A stretch of 64,000 bases of DNA from NCBI GenBank assembly GCA_017507005.1, contig JAFWBT010000025.1:1-64000 (forward strand). The letters are read 5' to 3'. Origin of the DNA: Clostridia bacterium (GTDB lineage Bacteria > Bacillota > Clostridia > Christensenellales > Borkfalkiaceae). Shown here in pieces: positions 50,695 through 60,487 of the stretch (its first letter is position 1; every line of letters starts with the position of its first letter). Position numbers and translations under genes: made by a program. The notes beneath the pieces were generated by a model. The model was not told the DNA's origin. It searched no databases and saw only the letters and a list, made by a program, of their open reading frames with translations.

Positions 50695-51798
50695 CTATTT
50701 ACCAAAGAGTTTCTTTTGTGGAGATTTACCAAAGAATATCTGACAAAGAAAAGTATTATTGATAAACTTAATCACAAAGTATAAAATAACACAAAAAAGA
50801 ATTGTTACGATAAGAGTAAAAACAAAATTATGTAAAAGTATATTGTTGGTCATAAATGTAGAAATGGAAGGTATCGCGTTAACTAGTATTTTATAAAGAT
50901 GATTAAACCAAAACGACACAATAGTTACTGATACAGTATAATATTGCAACGAATTTGCGCCCAACTCGTTGAGAGATGAAGCAAGAATTGATTTTTTGTT
51001 CTTTTCTAAATTTTTTGTTGTTATCAATCGATAAAAAACTTCAATAATTGTTAAGACAAAAAGAGAGCCTACAAAACCAATAGCCCATCTAAACATATTG
51101 ATTTTAATAATGCCTAAAATAGAAGAATCGGCAATAATGCCTGTGGTATAAATAAAATGTTTTGATTGAAAGAAAAACATCATTGCAGGAAAAAACAAAA
51201 GCGATAAATATTTAAGGTTGTTTAATTTTTTAATTTGCTCTTTATATTTTCCATAGTAAAACCCTATTACATAAAATGGATAGACAAATAAACAATTATC
51301 TCGACCAGGCATAGCAAAAACTATCACAGAAGATAAAATCAACAAAATTATTTGCATCCAAAGTCTTTTTATTTTTTTACAAATAATAGCTACTATAATG
51401 GATGAAATTAAAACTGCGGATAAAAACCAGAAATGGAACAACAATACTCTTGCCCACTCGCCGCTAAATAAATTAACCCAGTCTCCATTAAAAACACTCA
51501 CAACGCCGTTTGTCACAAAATAATGAAAAGTACCATAGAAAACAATACTACAAATCAATGGCTTACATCTATGACCAACAAGCTCTTTTAAATCTCGTTT
51601 AGAGAAAGAGAAATAAAAAAGGTATCCACTAATGAGCATTAAAATAGGCATATTAAAACTGCCAATTATTTTGCCGATTGTTAAATCAAAATAGCTGATA
51701 TTTGATGGTAAAGAATACAAGAGCACATGGCTCCATATCATAATAAAAATAGCAAACCCTTTTACTATATTCAAATATAGACTTTTATTATTATGCAT
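50695..51798 (-). CDS. Membrane acyltransferase family 3
   Basis: 367 residues with about ten hydrophobic helices, an integral membrane enzyme that adds acyl (usually acetyl) groups to sugars of the envelope or exported glycans. The N-terminus NKSLYLNIVKGFAIFIMIWSH matches the family opening, where R/K-x-x-H residues act in acyl transfer (here ...IWSHVLLY). The family usually has a DxLR motif; here it is replaced by NIVK, a variant. ATG at 51798 has TGAGGT six bases upstream; an in-frame ATG at 51810 overlaps that site. A perfect palindrome precedes it. The gene is strikingly AT-rich and lies alone in a pocket bounded by inverted sequence copies. Confidence 0.8.
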   Translation of the reverse strand: MHNNKSLYLNIVKGFAIFIMIWSHVLLYSLPSNISYFDLTIGKIIGSFNMPILMLISGYLFYFSFSKRDLKELVGHRCKPLICSIVFYGTFHYFVTNGVVSVFNGDWVNLFSGEWARVLLFHFWFLSAVLISSIIVAIICKKIKRLWMQIILLILSSVIVFAMPGRDNCLFVYPFYVIGFYYGKYKEQIKKLNNLKYLSLLFFPAMMFFFQSKHFIYTTGIIADSSILGIIKINMFRWAIGFVGSLFVLTIIEVFYRLITTKNLEKNKKSILASSLNELGANSLQYYTVSVTIVSFWFNHLYKILVNAIPSISTFMTNNILLHNFVFTLIVTILFCVILYFVIKFINNTFLCQIFFGKSPQKKLFGK

Positions 51799-51817
51799 AT
51801 AATACCTCATATAAATG

Positions 51818-51847
51818 TAATAACACCTAATATTATAGGTGTTATTA
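51818..51847 (-). promoter_or_regulatory. Perfect 12-bp palindrome in the acyltransferase leader
   Basis: TAATAACACCTA and TAGGTGTTATTA are exact reverse complements six bases apart, 20 bases before the start codon. It could be a repressor site or a leader hairpin. From 51850 to 52170 I see no gene and no known RNA. Confidence 0.6.
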
Positions 51848-52170
51848 TATTAAAAGTCAAGACATTAAACTATTTTTTTTACATAAATATTGAAAATCTA
51901 AGAAGGTGATGGTTATTATTGCAAAAAACTAATACTTGTATTTTTTTGTATTCGTTCTACTCTTCTGCTTGTGAAACGTATAGAAGTTGCCGTTTTCTTC
52001 TTGCAGCGTGTGTCTAGATTTACCTAAACTTTTCGATGCACACCTAAGAAGAAAAAAACTAAATAGAATGTGAAAAGGTGCGGCAATATGCCACGCCTGA
52101 CTCTTCAAAAACAGCACCTACTGCAAAATCCCCTAACAGAACCGCGGTTTGTTGCTTATCCTTTTTTTGT

Positions 52171-52250
52171 TGGTGACCCGTACGGGACTTTCCTATACCC
52201 TTAAAAGAGCCCCCTCGAAAGTGTCGCAACTGCGTTGCTCGCACGAACCC
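52171..52250 (-). repeat. Inverted tRNA-Glu-tail element, right side of the second pocket
   Basis: On the minus strand the segment reads GGGTTCGTGCGAG, a GCAAC/GTTGC hairpin, CGACACT, and ends with AGTCCCGTACGGGTCACCA, a 19-base exact copy of the tRNA-Glu 3' end; AAAAAGGATAAGC follows, as after the real tRNA-Glu (AAAAAGGATAGGC). It shares GGTTCGTGCGAG with the segment at 18641-18652. Confidence 0.7.
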
Positions 52251-52254
52251 TACT

Positions 52255-52300
52255 TAAAAAACCGCCGAAAGCCTTTGAAATAAAGGTTTCCAGCGGTTTA
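52255..52300 (-). terminator. Terminator of the glycan-use locus
   Basis: AAACCGC...AAAGCCTTT pairs, with a few G-U pairs, with AAAGGTTT...GCGGTTT; a T-run follows in minus orientation, 40 bases after the last gene of the locus. Confidence 0.75.
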
Positions 52301-52339
52301 TGTCAAAATACTATCAAAAATATCTTGCTAAGAGTTTTA

Positions 52340-54253
52340 TTAGAAAGCAAAATCTTCAACCAAGGATTTCCATACGGGAACACCGTACGTCGTTACGTCC
52401 CAAAGCTCGGCGCTGAACGACGAATAATCGTTCCCTGCGGATTTCATTGCATTATAATCCGCATACAGGATAGGCTGCATCTTTATCCAACTGTTGATAT
52501 TATTAGGGTTCGTTTCCAAATCCTTATATCTAACAGCAGAAGAGATGATGTAAGAGTTGCTAACCGAGGCGCAAGCACCGCGCGCAAACGAGCCATATTC
52601 ATCAGAAAGAGGCACAGTAGGTACGTGAATAATTACGTTTTCTATAATCGCCGCCCAAGCAGCACTGTACATAAACGCCATATTCGCCTTACCCTCAGCA
52701 TAAAATTCAATGTCGACGTAAACGTTCTTTATCGTGCTTGACTTTTTCGAGTTGTTAGGCTGCGCCGCAAAGCATATAATCCCCGACACGTTCCTTCTCG
52801 GCGTTCCGTTTTGCTTGATGTTGCTCAACGCAAGATTTTCAATTCTCGCGCCGTTCAAATATTCACCGAATAATCCAAATCTATGTACGGTGCCATGGTC
52901 AAACGTAAAGGAAAGCACGTGCCCCTTGCCGTCAAATTCGCCTGCAAAGTCATTTGGCACTTTTCCACTCGGCATAGACAAAACCGTATTCGGCTCAATA
53001 ATATCCTTTCCGAGCATATACACACCCGAGATTTCTGTTTTTTCCTCGCCCGCGTAAATATTTTCAAAATCCTTCAATTCATCGATAACCGTCGTATACG
53101 CACAGAACGTTACGCGATAACCTGCGTTTTCATTGTACAAAACAACGTTACAGCTTTCGCCGTCGGGAAGAGCGAGCACGCCGTTTTTCAACTTATACTC
53201 TTTTCCGTTAAACTCATAAGAAATTATGTCGGAAAAACCTTCCTTTACTTCCGTTACAGCCTTCAACGTTTGACTTCCTTCGTCAAAATATTTCGCGTCG
53301 GAAATGGAATAATTTAAGGTGATACCGCTATCAAAAACAGGACGCAAAACGTGTACGTCAAAAGCAATCTCTTTATTTCCAAACGAAACGATCAAATTCG
53401 TTTTTCCTGCTTTGCTTGCCTTGATTTCCCACGCAGAGCCGAACTTTTCAATGGTCGCAATCCCTTCGTCTAGGATAAACAAATCGTAATCTGTAATCAC
53501 CTCGCCGTCTTGGGAAACGGACACGGAAGAGATCGTTTGCGACGTGGAATATTCCACCCCTTCATAATTCTCCAGCGTATACAACTCTACCGATTGAAGC
53601 TTGCCGTCGTTTAACAAAACCGTAGTGTCTTCAATCACGTTGACTTTAACCGTTTTGGTGTGCACCGTTTGACCGCGCCAAATAGCCGCTACGCTTACGA
53701 TTGTACTGCCTACCGCTTGTTTCGTTTCCAGTTTTCCGTCCACGATGGTAGCCACCGATTCGTCCGCGACGTAGTATTCAATCTCACCGTCCAAAAAGGT
53801 CTTTCCGTTGAATCGTATGTGCGCGCCGAAATCGTATTCCGACGATTTCATCAGCGTAATCTCTTCACGCATATTGTTATTAAAGGCAAGAACGGGGATG
53901 TTTCCCGATAACCCCGACTCTATTTCACAAGTCGCTTCCTTTTCGCCGTATCGCACCGTGACTGTCGATTTGCCAACCTTTAACGCTTCAACGACGCCGT
54001 TTTCGTCTACCGAAACGACATCAGGCTTAGAAGAGAACCACGACAGTTGTTCGCCGTCAATTTCGTTGTAGGAAACGGTTAATTCTACCCTATCTCCCAA
54101 GGTCAGAATTTCATTAGAGTTTTTTAGTTTCAAATACGTTTCCTGCTGTGCAGAAGAAGACGGTGACGTTGAATCGCTTTTGCCTTGGCAACCCGTCAAA
54201 GTCAATGCTGCAAAACACAGCACATAAATTAATAACGATAAAAATTTCTTCAT
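52340..54253 (-). CDS. Surface lipoprotein with BIG2 and GLUG-like parts
   Basis: 637 residues. Signal peptide with lipobox LTGC at about residue 22, a Ser-rich linker, then a bacterial Ig-like group 2 domain (LTLGDRVELTV...VSVDENGVVEALKVGKSTVTV) near residues 45-110 and a second less clear copy. Near residue 430 follow GEFDGKGHVLSF, GLFGEYLNGARIENLAL, repeated turns like the GLUG beta-solenoid of surface proteins. It is the last gene of the minus-strand glycan locus, 46 bases after the DUF4838 gene, and lacks a clear ribosome site. Probably binds glycans at the cell surface; this rests on context. Confidence 0.78.
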   Translation of the reverse strand: MKKFLSLLIYVLCFAALTLTGCQGKSDSTSPSSSAQQETYLKLKNSNEILTLGDRVELTVSYNEIDGEQLSWFSSKPDVVSVDENGVVEALKVGKSTVTVRYGEKEATCEIESGLSGNIPVLAFNNNMREEITLMKSSEYDFGAHIRFNGKTFLDGEIEYYVADESVATIVDGKLETKQAVGSTIVSVAAIWRGQTVHTKTVKVNVIEDTTVLLNDGKLQSVELYTLENYEGVEYSTSQTISSVSVSQDGEVITDYDLFILDEGIATIEKFGSAWEIKASKAGKTNLIVSFGNKEIAFDVHVLRPVFDSGITLNYSISDAKYFDEGSQTLKAVTEVKEGFSDIISYEFNGKEYKLKNGVLALPDGESCNVVLYNENAGYRVTFCAYTTVIDELKDFENIYAGEEKTEISGVYMLGKDIIEPNTVLSMPSGKVPNDFAGEFDGKGHVLSFTFDHGTVHRFGLFGEYLNGARIENLALSNIKQNGTPRRNVSGIICFAAQPNNSKKSSTIKNVYVDIEFYAEGKANMAFMYSAAWAAIIENVIIHVPTVPLSDEYGSFARGACASVSNSYIISSAVRYKDLETNPNNINSWIKMQPILYADYNAMKSAGNDYSSFSAELWDVTTYGVPVWKSLVEDFAF

Positions 54254-54299
54254 AACTTATACCATTTTTTCAACTTTTATTGATTTTGCAATCATTTGC

Positions 54300-56324
54300 T
54301 CACCGCAAGGACAAGCTCACCGCCCAAGTCCCGATTGTAGTCGTCGACTTTTCGGACAAACGGAAATCTCTTAATCCGGAAATGTTCGTTTTGAAATACG
54401 TAACCATCTCGTTATATTCCGCATCGGGTAAGCTAGGTGCGTGGAACGCAATCATATAATACGCAGGACATACCCACTCGATATCAATATGCTCGTTTAA
54501 CATATTATAAAGCTCGGGATCGCTCGTTTTATATTTCGCAATCAACGCGCGCGCCTCTTTAATTTGATCCAGCCAAGATTTCAACATCTCATATTGGAAA
54601 TACTCACGCCCGATCGAATAGTTGATAATGCCCGTTTGCGCGATTTTTTTGCTTTCATAGGCAACAATGGTCGCCCACGTGTTCTGTTCTACGTACAACT
54701 TGTACATAACGTCCGCAGCGTCTTCAAACATCGCCCTAAACCATTTTTGCGTCAATGCATTGGTATCCAGCGTCGTATCCCATTGCATCTTTGCGTCCAA
54801 ATAAGAATCCAGCATTTGGAAGGACGTTAAGTTGTCGCTGGGCATTGCGCCTTGCTCAAACAGCAACTTCGCACCGCCTTTCGCAAAGAATTGATATGCG
54901 TCCGTATCGTAGAAACTCGTCCCTGCTGTTCTGAACATAAAATTACCGAAGTTCGCATTATACGTCCAAAGATAGACGGACGGGGAAATATCAAACCATT
55001 TCAACGAGTTTTGAACCCCTTCCTCACTTCTTTGTGCATAGAGATTTTGCTGATAACTCAAACCGCTAGAAACAGCGTAGAAAACGCCAACGTCATCACG
55101 CATTTCGAGATCGGGATGGTTAATGACGTATTTGCCTTGCGCCTCGTCATAGTGCGCCGGCGCGTTAACAAACGCCGCATATGCAAAGAAGGCAACTTTC
55201 AGGTCTTCACGCCTATATTGCTCGTTTTCAGGTTGCGCCATCCATTCCTGCAAATGCTCGGCAATAGCATTACTCAAAACGATCGCCGCGCCCGACTGCG
55301 TACCGTACTTTTCCTCCGCTTCCAAGCAGGAGGCGCAACGGCACATAACCTGATCGTTATCCTCGTGTGTAAATGCTACGATATTACGCAAAGGATAATC
55401 CTTAGGATTATACTGTATTAAGGAACGAGTGATAACGTAGGTAATTCGATCAACCAACGCGTCGTAATCCTCTTTATTACCGCGTGCCGTATAACATAAT
55501 TGGGTATTCCCTTCCCCTTCACCGCTTCGGTTGGAGAACCAGCTTTCCCTAGACGTCTCTGCATTTCTCGGAATAACGTTGATTGCATTGTGATAAACGT
55601 GACGCGTCGCGCCGCTTTCCAAGTCCCCGAGCGGAAGGAAATATTCCGCAGTAGAACGGACGCGGAAACGGTATTGTAAATTGTTAGGGTTCAGCTCTAT
55701 CAAAGTACTCGAAGCCCCTCTCATTTCAATATCCGGCAGGTCGATAACGTTGAAATTATAAAGACGTACGTTGCTTGTTTTATCAAGCGTAAAGCAGTCG
55801 TAAGCGTATTGCTCGTAATTGAATAAAATCTCTAATAGTGTATACACGCCGTTGACAACGCCAACGCTCGTCGCCCCCGCCAAATACACCGTTTTGTCTT
55901 TGGTAACGATACGTACCCCTTGCGAGCCAAGTTCACTCTTTTTAGTATCCACCCCCGACGACGCAAGCATTTGCGTATTCCCAAGGGAAATATACTTTGC
56001 ATCAGCGGTATGCGTAAATTCTCCCGCTGGCTCGGTAACCGTTTCTAGCTTAATCCCCGTAGCCTCTTCAAAGAAATATTTCAGCTCTGCTTCCGCAACG
56101 AACAAGTACGAATCGGCGTCCGACGGCATTAAAATCTTATAGTCGGTTTTACCGTCCTTTACCATAAATTCATTTGTTTCAGCCGCGGACAAATCGTGCA
56201 CACCGTCGGTAAACGTGTATTTATTTCTCTGCGGTTCAAGTGTTTCTTGTTTATCATTGCAACTTATCAAGCAAGTGCACGCGCAGATCGCGCTGAGTAT
56301 TAACGAAAAAATACGTTTTTTCAT
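54300..56324 (-). CDS. DUF4838 lipoprotein, glycoside-hydrolase-like
   Basis: 674 residues. Signal peptide with lipobox LISC near residue 22. The N-terminal domain (YKILMPSDADSYLFVAEAELKYFFEEATG) resembles the alpha-glucuronidase N-terminal fold, and the main barrel has the DUF4838 features: DLPDIEMRG near 200, AFTHEDNDQVMCRCASCLEAEEKYG near 320 with three cysteines, and VYLWTYNANFGNF near 440. The family is common in glycan loci of gut bacteria; catalytic function has not been settled to my knowledge. TAGGAGGAAAAC precedes the ATG, the strongest site in the locus; the upstream surface-protein frame ends 12 bases earlier. Confidence 0.82.
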   Translation of the reverse strand: MKKRIFSLILSAICACTCLISCNDKQETLEPQRNKYTFTDGVHDLSAAETNEFMVKDGKTDYKILMPSDADSYLFVAEAELKYFFEEATGIKLETVTEPAGEFTHTADAKYISLGNTQMLASSGVDTKKSELGSQGVRIVTKDKTVYLAGATSVGVVNGVYTLLEILFNYEQYAYDCFTLDKTSNVRLYNFNVIDLPDIEMRGASSTLIELNPNNLQYRFRVRSTAEYFLPLGDLESGATRHVYHNAINVIPRNAETSRESWFSNRSGEGEGNTQLCYTARGNKEDYDALVDRITYVITRSLIQYNPKDYPLRNIVAFTHEDNDQVMCRCASCLEAEEKYGTQSGAAIVLSNAIAEHLQEWMAQPENEQYRREDLKVAFFAYAAFVNAPAHYDEAQGKYVINHPDLEMRDDVGVFYAVSSGLSYQQNLYAQRSEEGVQNSLKWFDISPSVYLWTYNANFGNFMFRTAGTSFYDTDAYQFFAKGGAKLLFEQGAMPSDNLTSFQMLDSYLDAKMQWDTTLDTNALTQKWFRAMFEDAADVMYKLYVEQNTWATIVAYESKKIAQTGIINYSIGREYFQYEMLKSWLDQIKEARALIAKYKTSDPELYNMLNEHIDIEWVCPAYYMIAFHAPSLPDAEYNEMVTYFKTNISGLRDFRLSEKSTTTIGTWAVSLSLR

Positions 56325-56336
56325 GTTTTCCTCCTA

Positions 56337-59300
56337 TTAAGAAACTACTACGTTATAATACAACGCAGAACAGTTTCCAAGCTCGTCATACGCTACTACG
56401 TAAACAAGGAACTCACCCACGTTTTTAAAGACGTAAGAAGTTACGTTGTAGCCGTCTTCCTCCAACGCCATGTCCTTACCGTAAATCATAGTATATACCT
56501 TGATATTTTCTGTAGAAGACAAATTATCCGTCACGGTAAATTCTTTGATTTTGTGCGTACTTCCAACCGCAAGCCGCACCGTCGTTTGCCCGTTAGAACC
56601 GTCCTTAAACGCAATCACAGGCGCGATCCCCTCGCTGACGTTCACAATATCATAATCGTCGTAGGTAAGCGTTTCTTGCCCGTTTTTCAGCGACGAGCCA
56701 ATGCAGGAAACTTCATAAACGACGCGGTATTGCCCTGCCTGCGACAGTTGCAAACTGTACGTTTTGTCTGCAAGCACTTTTTCAAGCAAATTCCCGTTAA
56801 GATCACGCGCAATCTCTCCGTTAGGAGCATATACGGTAATTTTTATATCACGCGCAAGAACAGAGCAAAGCACCGAGTTTGCATAGCAGGGCAAAACTTG
56901 ATAAATTGAATTGATCTCTTGCACACCGTCGCATGCGGTAAAAATCAGCTGTGGCTTGCTTTCACGCATCGATAAGGTAAAGTTTTGTGCGTTTATCTTG
57001 GAAACTGTCACTTTACAGCCGCTTTCCGCCCCTGATACGGACATTTCCAACAACGTACTGTCTTTGGCAAACGGCTTAACTCCATTTAAAACAACGCCGT
57101 CTGCATCCATTCCCGCAACGGAATACGACAATGCGTAAGCACCTGCAAGCTGCGTATATTTCGTCGGTATCGTCTTATCCAACACAAGTTTGCCGTCTTC
57201 ATACTGTTTCGCGTTCATTATCACGTTTTTCCCCGTTCCCATTTCGTAGGTATAGGTCACGTAGTTTTTGTTCGGGCTATAAAGATCGCGCAAAACGATG
57301 GCAAAACTATTCACCGTCTCTGCCTGCAAGGTAAAATTGAGTTTAAATTTCTCGCCGGAAATTGCATTGATAAACTGCAATTCCGCGTCGTCGTTAAAGG
57401 TATATTCCAAGCCTTCCAGCGTCATTGCGGACTCCACGTAATTGCCCTGCATATAACGCGTATACTCCTTTTCGGACGTCTTTTTACCGTACCCAACGTC
57501 TACAACGGAGTAAATCTCCGATTCCACACTGCTGTTTCCATAGCTTGCCTTAAAACGCAAGGTTTCGTTTGCTTCGATTTTGTACACTTGCATTTGCGCT
57601 GCGGAAAGCGTCTGATATGCACCGCCGTCCACGGAAACGCTGACGTTTGCCTCATTTTCAACAAACGCGCCTACGCCTGCCGTGTATGCGACAACCGGAT
57701 TGATGGTATAAGACGCCCCTTTCATCAATACTTTGGGCAACGCGAACGGATTATTGAAGGTCGCGGAGTTTTCATCTACACAGGAAACGCTGTACGAATA
57801 CGAATCTTCGTAAACGTTGTCCTTGAAGAAATACGACACCGTGTATTCGCCCGCATAAGCAGGGATATATTCGTAAGTATTTTCCGCCGTTTTTTCCAGC
57901 TCTTCGCTTTCACCGTTCGGCGCGGTAACTACAACTCTCGTCGATACCTCTTTGTTTAAGCCACGGACTTCTATCGCAGGAATCACATTTATCTTCGCCG
58001 CCACAAGCTTTTCTAATGTGATCGGCTGATAGCTAAGATTCGGTTCTTCAAGAACGAACAGGTTCAAAAGAAATTTCCCTTCGTTGCCATATGCGTCGGT
58101 TGCCGTGTATACCGCAGTATAGATGCCACTTTGCTCGGGCACGAATTCGCCGTTCATAACGCTTGCCAACGTTTGGCCATACTTACCGTAATTACGATAA
58201 ACCTCTACGCGTACGTCGCCGTGATAATTGACGTCGAAAACGTCTTTGATTTTCGGCAACGTAAAGGCCTTCCCTTTTTGTAGATAAACGGTATCGCCTT
58301 CCGTAGGCTCTACGTCCACGCTAATCTCAGGCAATTCCTTATCGATTAGTCTGCCGTCCTGCAACGACGCTCCGCCCATTCCGAAAATCTCCTCAACGCC
58401 AAACTCAAACGTGTTCGTCGTATAATTGTACGCTTGGATTTCCAAATACACTTCGCCGGTCGTGAAGAAAGAATTGAAATCCAACGCATTTGCGTCGTAA
58501 ATTTCCGTCGAATCAAAGTCTGTAACAAGAACAGTCCCAGTGCTGTACCGTACAGACGTTTTATGCGTGGAAAGATCCCAAAGAAACGTGATTCCATCAT
58601 ATTGAATCACGTCGGCATTACGTCTTGCTCTAACGCCTGCCCCCCAAGCCGCATTCGACTGATAACGGGAAGGACGGTGAATTTTATACATTGTTCCCTC
58701 ATAGCTATCCGTCATAATGTGCGGACGGTTAGGATTATGCTCTAACCCCGTTAAGCCTTGCGTACTTGCGCCTGCGCCCGTATAATATACTTCGTTGCTA
58801 GCCGCCGCCCAAACGTAAAATTCTACGAATTTTGAACTATCATAGCAATCCACTACCTTTATCGAAACGGTAGATGCGGACGGCGCGCCATCAGCATTTT
58901 CCTTAAACATCGGGAAATCTTGCATACTTCCAAGGTTTCGCCCGCGTAATCGTTCAAATTGATACTTCGATTATAAGCAAAGGAAACGCCGTCTTTCAAA
59001 GACACTTCAATACCGCTCTTATTTTCTTGCCCCACTAAATTTTCTACGTATTCCGCAGGCATATTTCCGCCTATCGAATAGGCGTTTTTATATACGGTGA
59101 AAGTTTCGGTAACGGACGCACCGTTTGCATTGTAATAGGTTAACGCATAAGAGCCTGTCTTATCTAATACGTAGCTGCCTTCTCCTTTTGCAGCCCCATC
59201 AGGGAATTGCAATACGACGTCTACGGCAGTCGTTACAATTCCACCCGTTTTTATACTCACTTTCTCAGGTTCGGGCACAATCAACGTTTGCCCGTAGGAA

Positions 59301-59446
59301 TATTCTTCTTCCAGCGAATATTCTTGGGGTAAAACCAATTGCGTAGCGGCGTTTACATTTTGTAACTCCGTCACCCCAATCGAGCCGACGCCCAAAGCAA
59401 GCGCTCCGCAAATCGTTAAACACAATATTTTTATTTTTTTCTTCAT
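56337..59446 (-). pseudogene. Very large secreted surface protein, split by a frameshift
   Basis: Two overlapping frames form one protein of about 1035 residues. Frame 1 (from ATG 59446, with GAGG upstream) gives a signal peptide (KIKILCLTICGALALGVGSIG) and Ig-like start up to NLNDYAGETLEV; it then runs out of frame and stops at 58859. Frame 2 is open across the same place and continues SMQDFPMFKENADG to the end at 56337, with several Ig-like beta domains (FTLPKIKDVFDVNYHGDVRVEVY, SGIYTAVYTATDAYGNEGKF, YVVAYDELGNCSALYYNVVV). One missing base near 58930-58945 explains it. A natural mutation and an assembly error are equally possible; frame 2 has its own ATG at 58925 with only a weak GGAA site. 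Part of the glycan locus, between a permease and the DUF4838 gene. Confidence 0.75.
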
Positions 59447-59467
59447 AATTGTCCTCATTATCACGGA

Positions 59468-60454
59468 TTATTCTTTTAAGCCGCCCATCGTCAGATTGCC
59501 CATCAATAATTTATTGAATGCAATAAAAATAATGAAGATGGGAATAGCAAGTACCATACACCCCGCAACCCATACGGGAACGCATTGATCAAAAATACTT
59601 GTAGTGGTGGTATTTCTCGTCATACGGAATACTGCGTACGAAAGGGTTGGATGGTTGGGATAATACAGCATAGGCGTTTGGTAATCGTTCCACGTTTGAA
59701 TAAACTGCAACAAAAATACCGTAAAAAAGGTTTTTAAGCAAAGCGGGAAAACGATACGAATAAATATTCCCATTTGTGAAGCGCCATCAATCTCTGCCGC
59801 CTCCATATACGTATCAGAAAGACCTTCAATATGGGCGTGGAATACGAAAAAGTATATCCCTGTAAAATTGAAATTCAGCGCAATCATTGCAAATATGGTG
59901 TCATGGATACCTAAGTCACGTAATAGTGAAATCATCGAGGGCGTCGAGCCTACAATGGGAATCGCCATAACGATCAACATAAGTACGTAAATGAAACTGC
60001 TGAAACGGAATTTGTATTTCGCGCAAAGATAAGCGCAGGTAAAGGCAACGAAAGCGTGTACAAACGAACAAACGATCGAATACAAAAAGGAATTCTTTAA
60101 GTAATCTACCAGCGTGTATACCGTATTTGGATTATTCGTGATTTTACCGAATAAAGCCGAATAGTAGCTAGCGTTAATCGATTTGATATAAAACGCTTTA
60201 CCAAAAAGGATACGTCTGTAATTGCCAAACGCAAGCGCGTCCTGCGCACCCAGCGCCGACATATTCGGAAGCCCTAAATAGTTTTTCCCACGCTCGAAAT
60301 CGGCGTAAGCTTTAAAAGAGGTAAAAATCCCCCAAGTCATCAGCAAAATCAAGGAAAAGGCAAAAACGGACAAAAGAACGGCTGTAATTATATCCAAAGG
60401 CTGCGCCTTTCTTTTTACCTTTTTGACGGTGTTTGTTTCTATGTTTTTCATCAT
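59468..60454 (-). CDS. Sugar ABC transporter permease, MalG type
   Basis: 328 residues, six membrane helices after a cytoplasmic start; inner-membrane subunit of a CUT1 sugar importer. The EAA loop that docks the ATPase is MEAAEIDGASQMGIFIRIVFP near residue 220, with the invariant Gly. Two start ATGs stand in tandem; AAGGAG is 11 bases before the first. It follows the partner permease by 33 bases. No ATPase gene is in the window; CUT1 systems in Firmicutes usually borrow a shared one (MsmK type). Confidence 0.92.
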   Translation of the reverse strand: MMKNIETNTVKKVKRKAQPLDIITAVLLSVFAFSLILLMTWGIFTSFKAYADFERGKNYLGLPNMSALGAQDALAFGNYRRILFGKAFYIKSINASYYSALFGKITNNPNTVYTLVDYLKNSFLYSIVCSFVHAFVAFTCAYLCAKYKFRFSSFIYVLMLIVMAIPIVGSTPSMISLLRDLGIHDTIFAMIALNFNFTGIYFFVFHAHIEGLSDTYMEAAEIDGASQMGIFIRIVFPLCLKTFFTVFLLQFIQTWNDYQTPMLYYPNHPTLSYAVFRMTRNTTTTSIFDQCVPVWVAGCMVLAIPIFIIFIAFNKLLMGNLTMGGLKE

Positions 60455-60487
60455 ATCTTTATTTTCTCCTTAGCCGTCAAATTTTCC

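Noticed and set aside
51929..52244. Two short minus-strand frames that might be a recombinase remnant
   Set aside because: They overlap the tRNA-Glu-tail element, have no start signals and no motif I can name.
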